NCBI GenBank assembly: GCA_002286715.1
Contig: NSJX01000014.1
Location: 383,086-447,085, forward strand
DNA from: Dentipellis sp. KUC8613
Taxonomy: Eukaryota > Basidiomycota > Agaricomycetes > Russulales > Hericiaceae
DNA length: 64,000 nucleotides
Reading direction: 5' to 3'
Shown in pieces: positions 37,930 to 48,197 of this stretch. The position numbers were made by a program, and so were the translations under genes. The notes beneath the pieces were generated by a model that was given only the letters and a program-made list of their open reading frames with translations, made no database searches and was not told the origin of the DNA. Within the stretch, counting starts at the first letter, position 1. Every line of letters begins with the position of its first letter.

Positions 37930-38439
37930 GGTGATGCGAGTGCGAAATCCAGTTCCGTGGGGTGAGCAGCGCTGCGCTGGCTGTCAAGATTAGAAGAAAG
38001 AAGTACAGTGGTATATAAAGTATCACAGCCGGAGGGAGAGAGGAAGAGGAGATGGATGGGTATCGGTGGTCGATGGGATTCCTCAGTTGCTACAACTCGA
38101 CTTCCCCGCCGCGAGCCTCCCGGCCATTGCCCGTTATGGAAGCCTGTACGATACAAACTCTCTGTCATCTACAAAACATATGTACGCATGTTCATGCAAC
38201 AAACTAACGTAACCGTCTGATCATGGGAACGTCTAACGTTTGGATACAAGTACAGCAGGAAATCCGAAGCCACCAGCCGCTGGTGTGGGGAAGAAGACTG
38301 CACGCTCGAGGAAGAACTTCGGCGATACTGAAAGAACGAGGCCAAGGCTCTGGAAAACTACAGCAACCCTCCTCCTAGGGCCGATATAGCGGACTGGAAC
38401 ATCGAGATGAACTGCGCGATTTGTGCACGCCCATGTTCT
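37930..38439. other. Intergenic, AFI1 promoter side
   Basis: About 510 bp with no gene that I can support. An open stretch near 38240-38400 on the minus strand lies beyond the stop of the neighbouring small gene and would need readthrough. Confidence 0.4.
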
Positions 38440-39058
38440 TCATAAATGGTGTGCAAAAATCAGTATCAGGAGAACGCTCATGAGAATCCAGACGAAGGGA
38501 TAAAGCATAGCGGGTACGTGGTGGGAACGTCGGCCTACCCAAGAGACCCCATCCCCAAGGCAAAGAGGAAGGCGATGGAGACCTGCCTTGTTCTTTCTCC
38601 ATCTCGATGACGGACGTGATCTCGTGTTCTAGGCTTACGGTCGCCTGCTCGTTCTCGTAGTTGGGACGCGTAACGGCCCACGCATGCGCCTCCACAAGAG
38701 TGGACAAAAGCAGGCGATTGAGCTCTGTGAGAAGAAGTAAGTATATGCGCCTGATAGGGATGTCTAGTCTCCATGCAGGAGGTGGGGGGCCCACGCGCAT
38801 ATACCCACCTCTTTGAAAGTCAGTGTCTCTTCTCTCCTCAGCTTCGAAGGGCTCCACGATAAGCGTCTGGTGGTCGAAAGGTGCATGCTTCTCGGAGATG
38901 ATGTCCGTCACTGAATGCGACTGGCTGCGCTGCGAGCGAGTGCTGTCGGCTGCTGCCTGTTCATGAAAGGTACCAACTAGACCCATGGAGACTTCTCTAG
39001 AATCGGGAGACGCAGCAGGAGACGAGCCTCTCATTGGAGACGATGAGTAATGGTCCAT
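38440..39058 (-). CDS. Small tail-anchored membrane protein, unknown function
   Basis: I do not recognise this family. The ATG at 39058 begins MDHYSSSPMRGSSPAASPDS, a Ser-rich cytosolic part with SQRSQSHSVTDIISEKHAPF and VEPFEAEERRDTDFQR. An 84-nt intron (GTGGGTAT...CACAG) leads to ELNRLLLSTLVEAHAWAVTR and PNYENEQAT. A 56-nt intron (GTAAGC...GGCAG) and a further one (GTAGGC...CATGAG) then bring together a single C-terminal hydrophobic helix, VSIAFLFALGMGSLGVLLIL, ending IFAHHL. About 137 residues. Three frame-consistent introns and a terminal membrane span support a real tail-anchored protein. The last two splices are my reading, not proven. Confidence 0.55.
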
Positions 39059-39646
39059 AGCTGATGAAGCGAGGTGGTTGTGAATCTTCCAGATGGCGGG
39101 GGAGAGGGGGCAAGCTGAACTGAGCTCCAAAACGCGTCGACTGGGAAGAACCGCGTGACATCGAGAGGCTGTCACATGATACACCTTATTCCACTGAATC
39201 CATCCGTAGCGGTGCCAGGCGCACCATCCCCGGCCCTCTCTTCATACATATACTGTACTGTTGCCAACATGTATATCCTGGAGATACGATATAACGTTTA
39301 CGGTACCATCGGATATTGATAGAATTTGGGGCCTGCTTGCAAGTGGCAACCAGCCCTCGGTTTTCGCTGGCGCTCAAACGCTCGGTCTCCTTGCTGCCAC
39401 TTGCAAGCAAGCCCCATATCCCATCAAAGAACTATATACTTTATATATATCTGCCAGCACTAGTAAGTACTCCGAGGCAAAAAGCGTGCTTGTGCACATG
39501 TGTGAAAACTTGCTACATTCAGGTGCTGCTTAGTCAGATAAATACGACAACCCTTGCACATGCATATTGGGGGCTCATGCACATGGAGAGCATAGAAGAT
39601 GTTAGTGATACACAGCCCAAGTGCCGTGCAATGCATGAGCCTTGAT
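39059..39646. other. Intergenic with large foldback
   Basis: No gene seen. It contains an inverted repeat (39328-39350 against 39391-39415) described separately. The adjoining AT-rich TATATATA stretch is near 39430-39450. Confidence 0.5.
39328..39415. repeat. Inverted repeat / long hairpin
   Basis: The arm GGGGCCTGCTTGCAAGTGGC at 39328 is repeated in reverse complement at 39391-39415, with 2 differences over 23 bases and a loop of about 40 nt. It could be a fragment of a small foldback element or a structured transcript. No flanking target duplication was found. Confidence 0.7.
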
Positions 39647-39736
39647 NNNNNNNNNNNNNNNNNNNNNNNNNNNNNNNNNNNNNNNNNNNNNNNNNNNNNN
39701 NNNNNNNNNNNNNNNNNNNNNNNNNNNNNNNNNNNN
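39647..39736. other. Assembly gap (90 N)
   Basis: A run of Ns between 39647 and 39736. Hairpin-forming sequence lies on both sides (39328-39415 and 39800-39826). Confidence 0.99.
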
Positions 39737-39799
39737 CTCCCGCGGTCATGTGTTAGACAGTCACGTGACGTGTAGTACACGGCCTGCGGCCCACACAAA

Positions 39800-39826
39800 C
39801 CCGGTCTCTCCCTAGAGAGAACCGGG
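39800..39826. repeat. Short hairpin beside the assembly gap
   Basis: CCCGGTCTCTC is followed after CCTA by GAGAGAACCGGG, an 11-bp stem with one bulged base. It lies about 125 bp beyond the stop codon of the F-box-like gene (minus strand) and could act as a transcript end structure. Confidence 0.55.
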
Positions 39827-39950
39827 GATTCAAGTTCAAGTTGTTCTTCGGAAAGCAGCATACATTTAGTAAAGAGAGCGCAACTAGTGCAGAAGATGGG
39901 ATCCAAACGGAGCTGAAGAAATGCTATCCCTCCTGTCCGCACTCTCGAGC

Positions 39951-41817
39951 CTACCATACCATCATCAAGGTAACCTCATGTTCACTGGCAACCTTCTTTG
40001 CCTCCTCCTTCAGCTCCGGTTCGCCGTGGAATGCGCCCCACAGGGTAATATTCTGCCAGCCCGTGTATGTCAGGACCAAGAGGAAGTGCCTCGTAAGGGT
40101 CCCGGGACGAATGTTGTGCAGACTGATACTGGCTCGAGCCCTCCCGGGCACCCGTGGCCTCTTCTCCTTGCGCATGAATACGAGATCGGTGTACATGTCG
40201 CCGTCCAGTTGCAGGGTTTGCAGCTGATCCATCTTTCCAACGACCGCGTCAATGGCGTATTCTTCGTCGTCATTCGCCCTCGGAAATGTACAATCCTGGA
40301 AGGTCAGTCCTCTGAGACTACCCGACACGGCCGACAGCCACTCCTTCAGGCCGGAATTAGTGATACCGGTGACATTCGCGAAATCCACTTTCTGGATGCT
40401 CGAAAATGAGGCAGACATGATATACATCAGCTCAATGTCGGAAGCACGACCGCCCTGTAAACGGACTTGCTCTAACTGGCAGGCTGGCTTGGGGCAGTGG
40501 CGGTCACTAAAGAAAGCAAGGTTTAGCGACAAATATTTATGTGAGTAATCTGGCATCATACAAATTGACCGACGGGCTGAACGCATATATCTCCATGATA
40601 CGAAGACTCCGCCAATTCACCATGCAGGTGATGATATCCGCCAGGCTGAGGACATAGGTAGACGGCTCGTTCTCCGGATCAGGAGGCCCTCGATTCGCCT
40701 TGAACGCTTTGAGCATAGTACAGCCGCACAGCGCCTGGATGAACTTATCCTTGAGCTCGACAAAGACATCTTTGATCGTCAAGTCTTCCACCCCAACTGC
40801 CGAGGACACGATATCCACAAGCGCCTGCGACACGTCCATGTTTGTCTCTTTTCCGTCACGGAAGTGATAAGGGGAGAGCCGCCGGATCGAACGGCCGTAC
40901 TCGGGGTTCACGCGCAGCGCGGCGCCCACGTCTAATTGTGAGGGGGGCGACCTTCCCTTGGCGTATTCCGAGAAGTCCTGGTAGAGCAAGGCAAACGCGG
41001 GTGCCCATGCCCGGCAGACCAGTGCGAACGAGAAAATCGAGCGCCGCCAAGGGTCGTACATCATGTCCTCCAACGGTTGTAGGAATATGAGTTGGAGAAT
41101 CTCTGGGGGTGGCTGCTTGAACGGGGGATGGAGAGCAGGTGGGGGCAGGATCCGAACGCCGCGGGCGACCACGCCGATTGGGGCCGAGACATCGCATATT
41201 TCTCCCAAGGGATTGTCCGGCTTGAGCTGGCCCCGGAATGAACAGCTAGCGAGCAAAAACAGCATGACCGACGTGGAGGATGGAGCGGACGTGCAGAGCT
41301 GTTTGTACTCGTGCACGATGCGATAGGCATCGTCGTCGGCGAGCTGCGGGGGACGCAGCTGTAAATCCGCTGCATACCACGTATCGTCGCTCTGGTCGAC
41401 GATCTCGTAGACGACAGTGCATGGCCTGTCGCCCGCGCTCTCTGCTGATTGCGGGTCTTCGACAGCACGAGAGGTGCCTCGGATGGACATGCCTGGGTCC
41501 AGCGCGTACGATCCACATAGACCCCTGTCTATGTCAACAGTCTACAAAACATAAGCGATCAGGGTACTGGATCAGGTGGAGGAGACATCGCTGAAGACAC
41601 GCAGACTCACGAGACCCGCGAGCTCCTTCTCATCCTTTTTGCACAGCAATACAATGCGGAAGCCAGAGAAATATCGTTCAGATCCACAATCGAATTGAGC
41701 ACAAATGCTGAAGGCAGAGTCGTTGTAGCCGGGGCTCGGCCCCGTATAGTCGTAGTCGTACATCCAGCATTCACCGGGGAGTTTGAAGCTTTGAGGGCTG
41801 GGGGTGGAGGTCGACAT
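39951..41817 (-). CDS. F-box-like / leucine-rich repeat protein
   Basis: Probable substrate-recognition protein of an SCF-type ligase, common as expanded families in agaricomycetes. The start at 41817 gives MSTSTPSPQSFKLPGECWMY. A middle exon has an F-box-like helix pair, PPPEILQLIFLQPLED followed by SIFSFALVCRAWAPAFALLY. The rest is LRR-like: GVEDLTIKDVF, SLRIMEIYAF, IQKVDFANVTGITNSGL, LRGLTFQDCTFP and LQTLQLDGDMY. It ends SEHEVTLMMVW, TAG at 39951. Introns lie near 41540-41570 and 40500-40570. The target is unknown. The F-box is weak, so plain LRR protein is the alternative. Confidence 0.7.
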
Positions 41818-42491
41818 CGTGTGTGAAAGTGGACGCCTTGGTACCGCAGACCAAGTCCTACCTGGCCGGAGATATATGAGTAGAATATGAGCTGTGCATC
41901 ATGAGATGGATGTTATCAGAAGCACAAATGACTCGGAGGCCTATGCCAGAAAGCGAGGGATCTAGTGTACTGTACCCCTGACGACCGTGTCTGGCGCTCA
42001 CTTGCGGTGCCGGTGGTCATGGCAGATAGCTACGAGTCAAGGCGTTGAGAGACCATCGACCATCCCGGAAGGATTGACAGACGTCTATCCCCCTCTGGAG
42101 CTTGAAAAGATATCGTTGGCGTCTCTTTGAAGATCCATTATATTCCATAGTTCAACACACCATCTCAAAAAGCTCAACTCTAGGACTTCGTGAATCTTGA
42201 TCATGATTTACAAATGTGGCAAAAGTAAATTTCACATGACACTCGTAGCAACAAAGCGAACATCAAAGCAGGTAAGTACGTAATACAGCAAGGGTATACA
42301 ACAACGAACCCCCGCTGCGCCCCTCGTCGTGTGGACGGGGGACGCCCCGGAAATCCAGCCCTTTCATGAGATCTTGTTATTCCTACTAGTACTTGTCATC
42401 CCCATTTGCGTCTGGGATACCATGGAAAGAGAACATCTAAAGATACAGTTGGGTCGGGGTTGTCGGGGGGTATCGGTATTGGATATAAATG
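41818..42491. other. Intergenic, F-box gene promoter side
   Basis: About 670 bp. Short frames only (for example 42364-42639 minus, antisense to the next gene's tail). No RNA or repeat recognised. Confidence 0.45.
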
Positions 42492-44529
42492 TTACATAGA
42501 GTGCTTTTCGATATCGTCGAGTCGGGTCTCGGGTGAACGGCGCGGCAACTTTATAGGCTGGGAACGCAGCCACGACGTGAGGCGGGACCAGGTGGAAACG
42601 GATGGTCGGGGTTCGTGGTCGCTTGAAGACGGGGGGCACAAGACGCGAGCGATGGCGAGTGCGGCAATGGCGATCACGGCGATTGCGCTGCCGGCGACGA
42701 TTGGCACGATGGAGGGGTCGAACAAACTGAAGGGCATGCAGACGGCCTGAGCGCAGAAAGAGAGAAGGCCGTACACGAAAAGCGACTTTGGAAGGCTGAA
42801 TACGAGTGCGAGGGGCACGAAGCCATAGGTGCCGTAGTGTTCGTAGAGGTAGTACGACTGGAAAATAAACATGAGAGCAGGTCTGGGTCGAAGTCAGGGG
42901 TAGAGACTAACAGCGGAAACGGAAATGCCCTCAGGAATGCTTGTCAGGTGCATGCGGAGGACGATCGACATAACGAAGCTGCTCAGACACAGAAGGGTCG
43001 ACGCGAGCGTCAGCGCTTGTGACCAAGCCATTGGCAGTGTCAACGTGTTTGCACTGCACACAAAAAGTCAGTGAGCGGCATGGATCGGGAGAGCAGGGAA
43101 CATACATGAGCAGTGCAAACGACTGGAAGTTTCAGAATCCTGACATTAGCCAATGCGATGGCGAGATGAAAAGGGGCTGTCCTCACCATTTTTGACCACA
43201 TTGACCAATCTTCGAGTGTGTGACGAACGTAGGCATTCCATACGTAGAGATAGACGACCGAGTCGTGGTAAACATCGTCCAGTCGCGAGTGATATTGTTC
43301 TTGACAGTTCAGGACAAAGCAAGAGAGGACAGACAAAAGTATGCTAGTCTTCGGCGGCGCTGCGGAAATGATAGTTTGGTCTCGGGACATCCGGCAGGTC
43401 TCTTGGCCCCAATGGTTCAAGTACCTGTTGTTGCCTGCAGAAGCAAGGTGAGAAAGGCTGTGTCCGAAGAATGCTAAGAAGACGTACAGATGAAGGTCCA
43501 GATGCGCGCTGATTTGGCGTCATGAATACCCAGCGCCAGCAATACAAACCACGGGACGTACCGATAAAGCAGATAGTGCCGGCTTCCGACAGGCAATCTT
43601 GGCTATTGCGCAAGAGCTGCAAAATTTGTGTGCATTCCTCTAGCTCGTACGGGAATGTAGGAGTCGAGGATGTGAGGGTGTCTAGACGGTGATTGTGAAG
43701 GGGAGCCCGGACTCCGCGATGTACGAAAACATACCTGCATACGCATGTGCAAAAATGTCGATCAACTGAGTAGAGGCATCCGAAGGAATCCGTCCTATTC
43801 CCATAGGGAAGTGTTCCACATGACTCCAGTACTGCTCCTGAAGCAATTGACCTGCACAGCAGTCAATTTGATTGTCACGAAATTTCGCCGCTGAAACACG
43901 CTTACTGAGGTGAGACTGCGACACGGTCTCCATGAGGCCGAGCACGTCCGTGGTCAGCGCTTTCAGCCAGAAGACTGAGCGCTGATCATGGTCGATGAGG
44001 GAATACATGCAGGAATTCTGGTCTGCGCTCAGCTGCATCCAGATATGCACAGATTCATGCAAGACGAGCGGCAGTTCCCGAATCCAGTCCTCAATAACAC
44101 TGATCCAGCTAGTGAGGGCGGTGAATACTTCAGGGCGGCAGATATACGACTCCGTTAAAATGACGGGGTGCGCCTGCCGTCGGAAGTAGACTTTGCCTTC
44201 GGGATGTATGAACGACTCCCATCCGTGAGGAACAGAGAGTAATCTGTCGGGATTACATGAGATAACTGTCAGGTTACCTGAACAATCGGGTCGCTTACTG
44301 TGGAAGAGCCGACTGATTCGCTGTCCACGCAGGAACCGTCGTGTGGGAGCGTGTGACTCTGAACGGATTCGATGAGGTGGATGCTCTCGAGAAAGAGTTA
44401 GAATGGCGTACCTGCTCTCAGTATTGTATCGGGGGTTTTCCACGGGAAGACTGGGCAACAGGCCGTCACGCGAAGCATGAAAGACGGCCTGCAGAGTCTT
44501 TTCAGGAAAATCCACCAAGGAAGACATTT
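42492..44529 (-). CDS. WW-like domain membrane protein, paralog 1
   Basis: Member of an agaricomycete family with one WW-like domain and several C-terminal membrane segments; no function is known to me. The likely start is the ATG at 44529 (MSSLVDFPEKTLQ). The WW-like core is PHGWESFIHPEGKVYF. The conserved block continues CMYSLIDHDQRSVFWLKAL, LGLMETVSQSHL and EEQYW-like QEQYWSHVEHFP. Further exons read TFPYELEECTQILQLLRNSQ, RYLNHWGQETCRMSRDQTI, YHSRLDDVYHDSVVY and EDWSMWSKM. Membrane helices include AGSAIAVIAIAALAIARVLC. It ends RLDDIEKHSM. Each block aligns with the gene at 49167-52260, so the two are paralogs. An upstream exon beyond 44529 cannot be excluded. Confidence 0.75.
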
Positions 44530-45084
44530 CAGAGGGGTAGAAACTGATGGCCGTTGGCGTCCTGACGGGAGAGGTAGAGCTTGCTCCCAGCACCTGAAGT
44601 ACTTATAGGACGAGGGCGGCGCACAGCCAAAGAAGTTTCGGTCGTCAACCCAAAAGGCGCTGCCAGTCGCAGCCAGTGCCGCCTCATTGGGTCATGCGGC
44701 GGCACAGCACGCCAAAAGCGCAAGAACACAGTACATTCGACGGGCTATTGTTCCTAAAAAAAGCCTGACGCAGCTACTACGCGCGGCGAGCAAAGCCTAG
44801 AGGCGTGTAAGACAACTGGAGTGCCTGCGTCGAGAGCTCCAAGGGCGAGGAGCTGTTCGGCGTTTGCTTGGAGCCGGCAAAGGCCGGGGCGTGCAGTTGA
44901 GTTGTGCCCCGCAACCGCCTTGGACCTTTGGTCAGCCTGACACCACCAGCGCCTCCAGACTCGGCGCCTGAGCCGAACTATGTATGGCATGCGATAGCGA
45001 GTGATTAGGACCTCCATAAAGAGGCCCTATTCTCATCGGTCGGAGGCACCATTATCACAGCGCCTTCGAAGACCATCTCCAACT
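44530..45084. promoter_or_regulatory. Divergent region between WW paralog 1 and small gene A
   Basis: No gene seen. A TATA-like CCATAAAGAG lies at 45014-45023, about 62 bp before the ATG of gene A. It matches the TATAAAGAG at the same distance class before gene B. Confidence 0.5.
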
Positions 45085-45478
45085 ATGTCCGCCACCGAAC
45101 CCAACGCCCAACAGCCACTGCCTGCGACCGAGGAGCCCAAGTTTGTCTATTGTCGGAATGGCTGTACAGCCCTCGTCGTTTACTGATCTGCCGGATCTTC
45201 TCACCTCTGTTCAGATCGGATATTCAGCAAAGCACAGCACAGGTCTCTGAGCAGGACCCAAAGCCGTCGCCAGAGTAAGCGTTGCTGTGCCCGAGTACCT
45301 TTTCCCGGCATTCTACTCACTGTTGGCATCTCAGGTCTCAGCCGCAGGGGTACGCCTGTCGCCGTCATCAGCGCCGCCTGCCTCCATTCATGTTCCATTT
45401 TCTAGGACATCGCCGCCTCCCTTCCGGCCCCGTGGCCCTCCCAAGAAGCCGTCGTCCGGCAGGCCTAGGCCCAAATAG
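45085..45478 (+). CDS. Small PRGPP-tail protein A
   Basis: Unrecognised small gene, first of three tandem paralogs. The ATG at 45085 gives MSATEPNAQQPLPATEEPK. A middle segment reads QSTAQVSEQDPKPSPE in the plausible frame, with a GTAAGC donor at its end. The last exon ends PPPFRPRGPPKKPSSGRPRP-K, TAG at 45478. That tail is nearly the same as in gene B. Introns are short and the exact joins of the middle exons are uncertain: I could not find one splice set in which every donor is strong. The alternative is a damaged copy. Confidence 0.5.
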
Positions 45479-46781
45479 TTCACTGGGGTTCAACACCCTT
45501 CCAGGACTCCTGTAGGCTATGTAGGATGTCTGTTCGGGGAGAAGGACGACCGTATATTGGCGCAGTTTCAGGTACTGTTCTCCCGAATTCTCCGAGTCAA
45601 TACAGTGCATTGTGTACTGGCCCGGCACTGGCTCATTGCGGCATGTGTATGGACGTCTGCCCGAAAACTACAAGCACTACCATTAAAGTTGCTTAAGCAC
45701 TGCGGAGCGCATGTCCTGGTCAACAAATGCGACATGTCACTGATCATGGACACGCACCGCACTACCAACGTGCTCTGTTGCCAGATGATCACCCTCATTC
45801 TTCGAGACGTTGAGACCACGCTTAGCATCTTGATGGCTTCGAATTCTACCGTCTCTGTCTTCTCCATGCGTTACATTCGAGCGTCATTGCCTCGATCATC
45901 GCCATCCCGCCCTAGTAAACGTTGCAGTACTGCGGCATCGCTATCTAATCTCGATTCAGATACACAGGCACTGCCAACCATTCGTTGGACTGCGCCGGAC
46001 ACGCGAGGGCGCACAGGAGAGCACGTACTGAGCACAAGGCGTCGAGGGGCCAGAAAGCTTAAATGGAATCAAATTCCACGGGGTTTTGGTCAGGTACGGC
46101 GCACCCGGCCATGTTCAGGTTATCTACACGTGGGTATTACTGAAGCGCGCGTATTCAGATTCAAACTTCTTGGATCCGCCCATATCTCCCGAAGTGAGAG
46201 AATCGACAAGCTATCGATCGTCCATATCACGTTCTCGACATCCCCCGGACGGTTCCTCGTGTCCGTCAGCTGTGGGTAAGAAGCCGCCTTGGTGGCATCG
46301 ACAGGATCTAGGTCCTCGCGATCATTCTGGGCTTCGTACCCATGACATGCATTATCTGTATGTCGATACAGACGTCTTCTCGTCCGTATATATAAGGTGA
46401 GGCCTGGAAGTTCTCTACCTTCTTCTGGCCGTGCACTGGTCCGTTTGCTTCTATGCAGTCGTGTGGTTCACAGCCGGCGTCCCTTCTCTCTGGCCGAAGA
46501 CAGCGATCCTGTTTCTCGCGGAAGCAGATTGGCACACCACTCAAACTGCTTCCGAGGCCATATTTCTATTCAGAATGGAAGGAAGCAAACATGGTGTGGC
46601 GCTGGTGCCCAGCAAGTGTCAGTGGACTCTTCGGTAACTCGGTTCTTCGCGAGCGCTAGGGGGCATGTAAGGTGGCGCTTCATGATGCGATGAGACGGAG
46701 TTCTAAAGCGGTGTGGCCTCCGCCCTGGACTATAAAGAGCACGAGAGGCAACAAAGCGTCTTCACCGAGTCAGCTGGTACG
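45479..46781. other. 1.3 kb between small genes A and B
   Basis: A 240-codon plus-strand open frame (45557-46279, no ATG at its start) shows no domain or clear bias. A TATA box (TATATATAAGG, 46387-46397) has no gene I can recognise after it. The TATA box for gene B is at 46731. A decayed fourth copy is possible but no PRGP motif is seen here. Confidence 0.35.
46731..46740 (+). promoter_or_regulatory. TATA box of small gene B
   Basis: TATAAAGAGC lies 51 bp before the ATG at 46782. A related sequence precedes gene A. Confidence 0.65.
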
Positions 46782-47364
46782 ATGGACAGCGAGAAAGATC
46801 ACGTCAAAGATGATAAGATCGACGCAAAGGCGACGTGAGTTTGGTCTGTATTTTACCCAAATTTGGACTGTTGATAACAATCGTCTTTTTAGCGCCATCT
46901 CGGCGGATGAGGGAAACAAGGAGGTGGAGAGTAAAGCCCATTCTGCCGCTGGCGATATTAAACTTGCCGAGTTCGCATCCACTTTATTGACTTTTCCTCA
47001 CATTTTGTCTCAACCTCGACGTTCTTGTTTTTAGCAAGCGCTCCGTCGAGGATAGCGATTCGGGGTTAGATGATGACGACGATGATGAGGAAGAGCTCGA
47101 GGATGAACAAGCCTCGGACGATCCGTAAGTTCTTATCTTCCGTTGACACGAATCATAATGGATACTCACATATCCCATCCAGCGAGGGCGAGCACGAAGA
47201 ACACCCCGACGAAGGGTAAGCATTTTTCTCCTGTCGAATCCGAGTATGGTTGACTAATACTCTTCCCCATCAGTGCTGTGCCCTCTATTCTCGAGAGGTT
47301 CCAACCCCGTGGGCCTCCTAAACGGCCCATCGCCAGCGGGCGCCCTAAGCCGAAGCCGAAATAA
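46782..47364 (+). CDS. Small PRGPP-tail protein B (acidic)
   Basis: Unrecognised small protein of about 114 residues. Five exons read cleanly: MDSEKDHVKDDKIDAKA; ISADEGNKEVESKAHSAAGD; SVEDSDSGLDDDDDDEEELE; a 31-nt microexon (EGEHEEHPDE); and AVPSILERFQPRGPPKRP followed by IASGRPKPKPK. Introns use GTGAGT, GTTCGC, GTAAGT and GTAAGC donors and end in TAG or CAG. The protein is very acidic in the middle (a long Asp/Glu run) and basic and proline-rich at the end. The tail GRPKPKPK recalls, but does not match, an AT-hook. No signal peptide or membrane span. Likely cytosolic or nuclear. Confidence 0.72.
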
Positions 47365-48197
47365 ATATGAGCGGCAGAGCGGAGGTCCCATTTGGTTCGG
47401 AGAAGTTGCTATCTGACGAGACACCGTGACTGTATCTGTTTGGTTTGGCTTGATACCACCTGTTCCGCATTTTCCGAATTTTTTTCGTTGCGTTTCGTGA
47501 TAGACTCTGTTTGTTAACAAAGAACGATTTACGTTGTGTTTCTAGATCTGCCTGCGTGCTTTCGGAGGAGAATATTTCAAGATTCGTTCCTTCTGACGCT
47601 CGTTCGGAAATAAAGCTCTATCCTTCCCACGTGCTGCACCGTGCCGCTATGCGGGGTCACTAGGGAAGACAAATCTATTGGAAACCGGTGGCCGCATTGG
47701 TGACAGACCTTCCTAATAGCCCCACGAAACACCGCAAGCAGTCCCTTCAGTAATTCCCAAAGGGTTGCTTTGTATCGATAAACCTGCCTTACCCGTCTTC
47801 TCGACTCTTCACACAGGCGCTGCCCGCCTTCTTAAGCACAGGGTGAGAAAGAGGCTATATGCCTGAGATGCAAGTTTAGAAAGATGCTGTCCTGGGTCCA
47901 TGGATTTGTTGAGGTATGCGGTATAATTGTGTCTTGTCTAAGCCCAGCTGGATATATTTGACAGCGTTTCTTATAAATTATCCCATACACGGTAACCGGC
48001 ATGTCGCTCTGGTCCGCGTTCGTTCCGGGGGAAGGTTCGCTGACACCGCCCGATTCACTCTTCTTCCCAAGTCTTGAGGCTGCGATGGTTGGATGCAATG
48101 ACCCTTCGATTATGCGATGCGACGGCTACGTATATAAACCCGCGCACAACCCCTCCAGTGAATGACCAGTACTCATACCCTCAAGGTAGTTCAGAAC
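47365..48197. other. Intergenic between small genes B and C
   Basis: About 830 bp with only short frames on both strands. The TATA box for gene C is at 48131. Nothing else recognised. Confidence 0.45.
48131..48140 (+). promoter_or_regulatory. TATA box of small gene C
   Basis: TATATAAACC, 67 bp before the split start codon at 48198. Confidence 0.65.

Noticed and set aside
45557..46279. 240-codon plus-strand ORF as a gene
   Set aside because: It begins without ATG, shows no domain, no useful intron joins and no bias unlike the surrounding non-coding DNA.
46984..47223. Minus-strand frame with a poly-serine run
   Set aside because: It is the complement of the GAT/GAG-rich acidic exon of small gene B, which has consistent splice sites on the plus strand.
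47281..47364. AT-hook in small proteins A and B
   Set aside because: The tail has SGRPKPK, but the AT-hook core RGRP is not present and C lacks the basic tail, so DNA binding is not supported.
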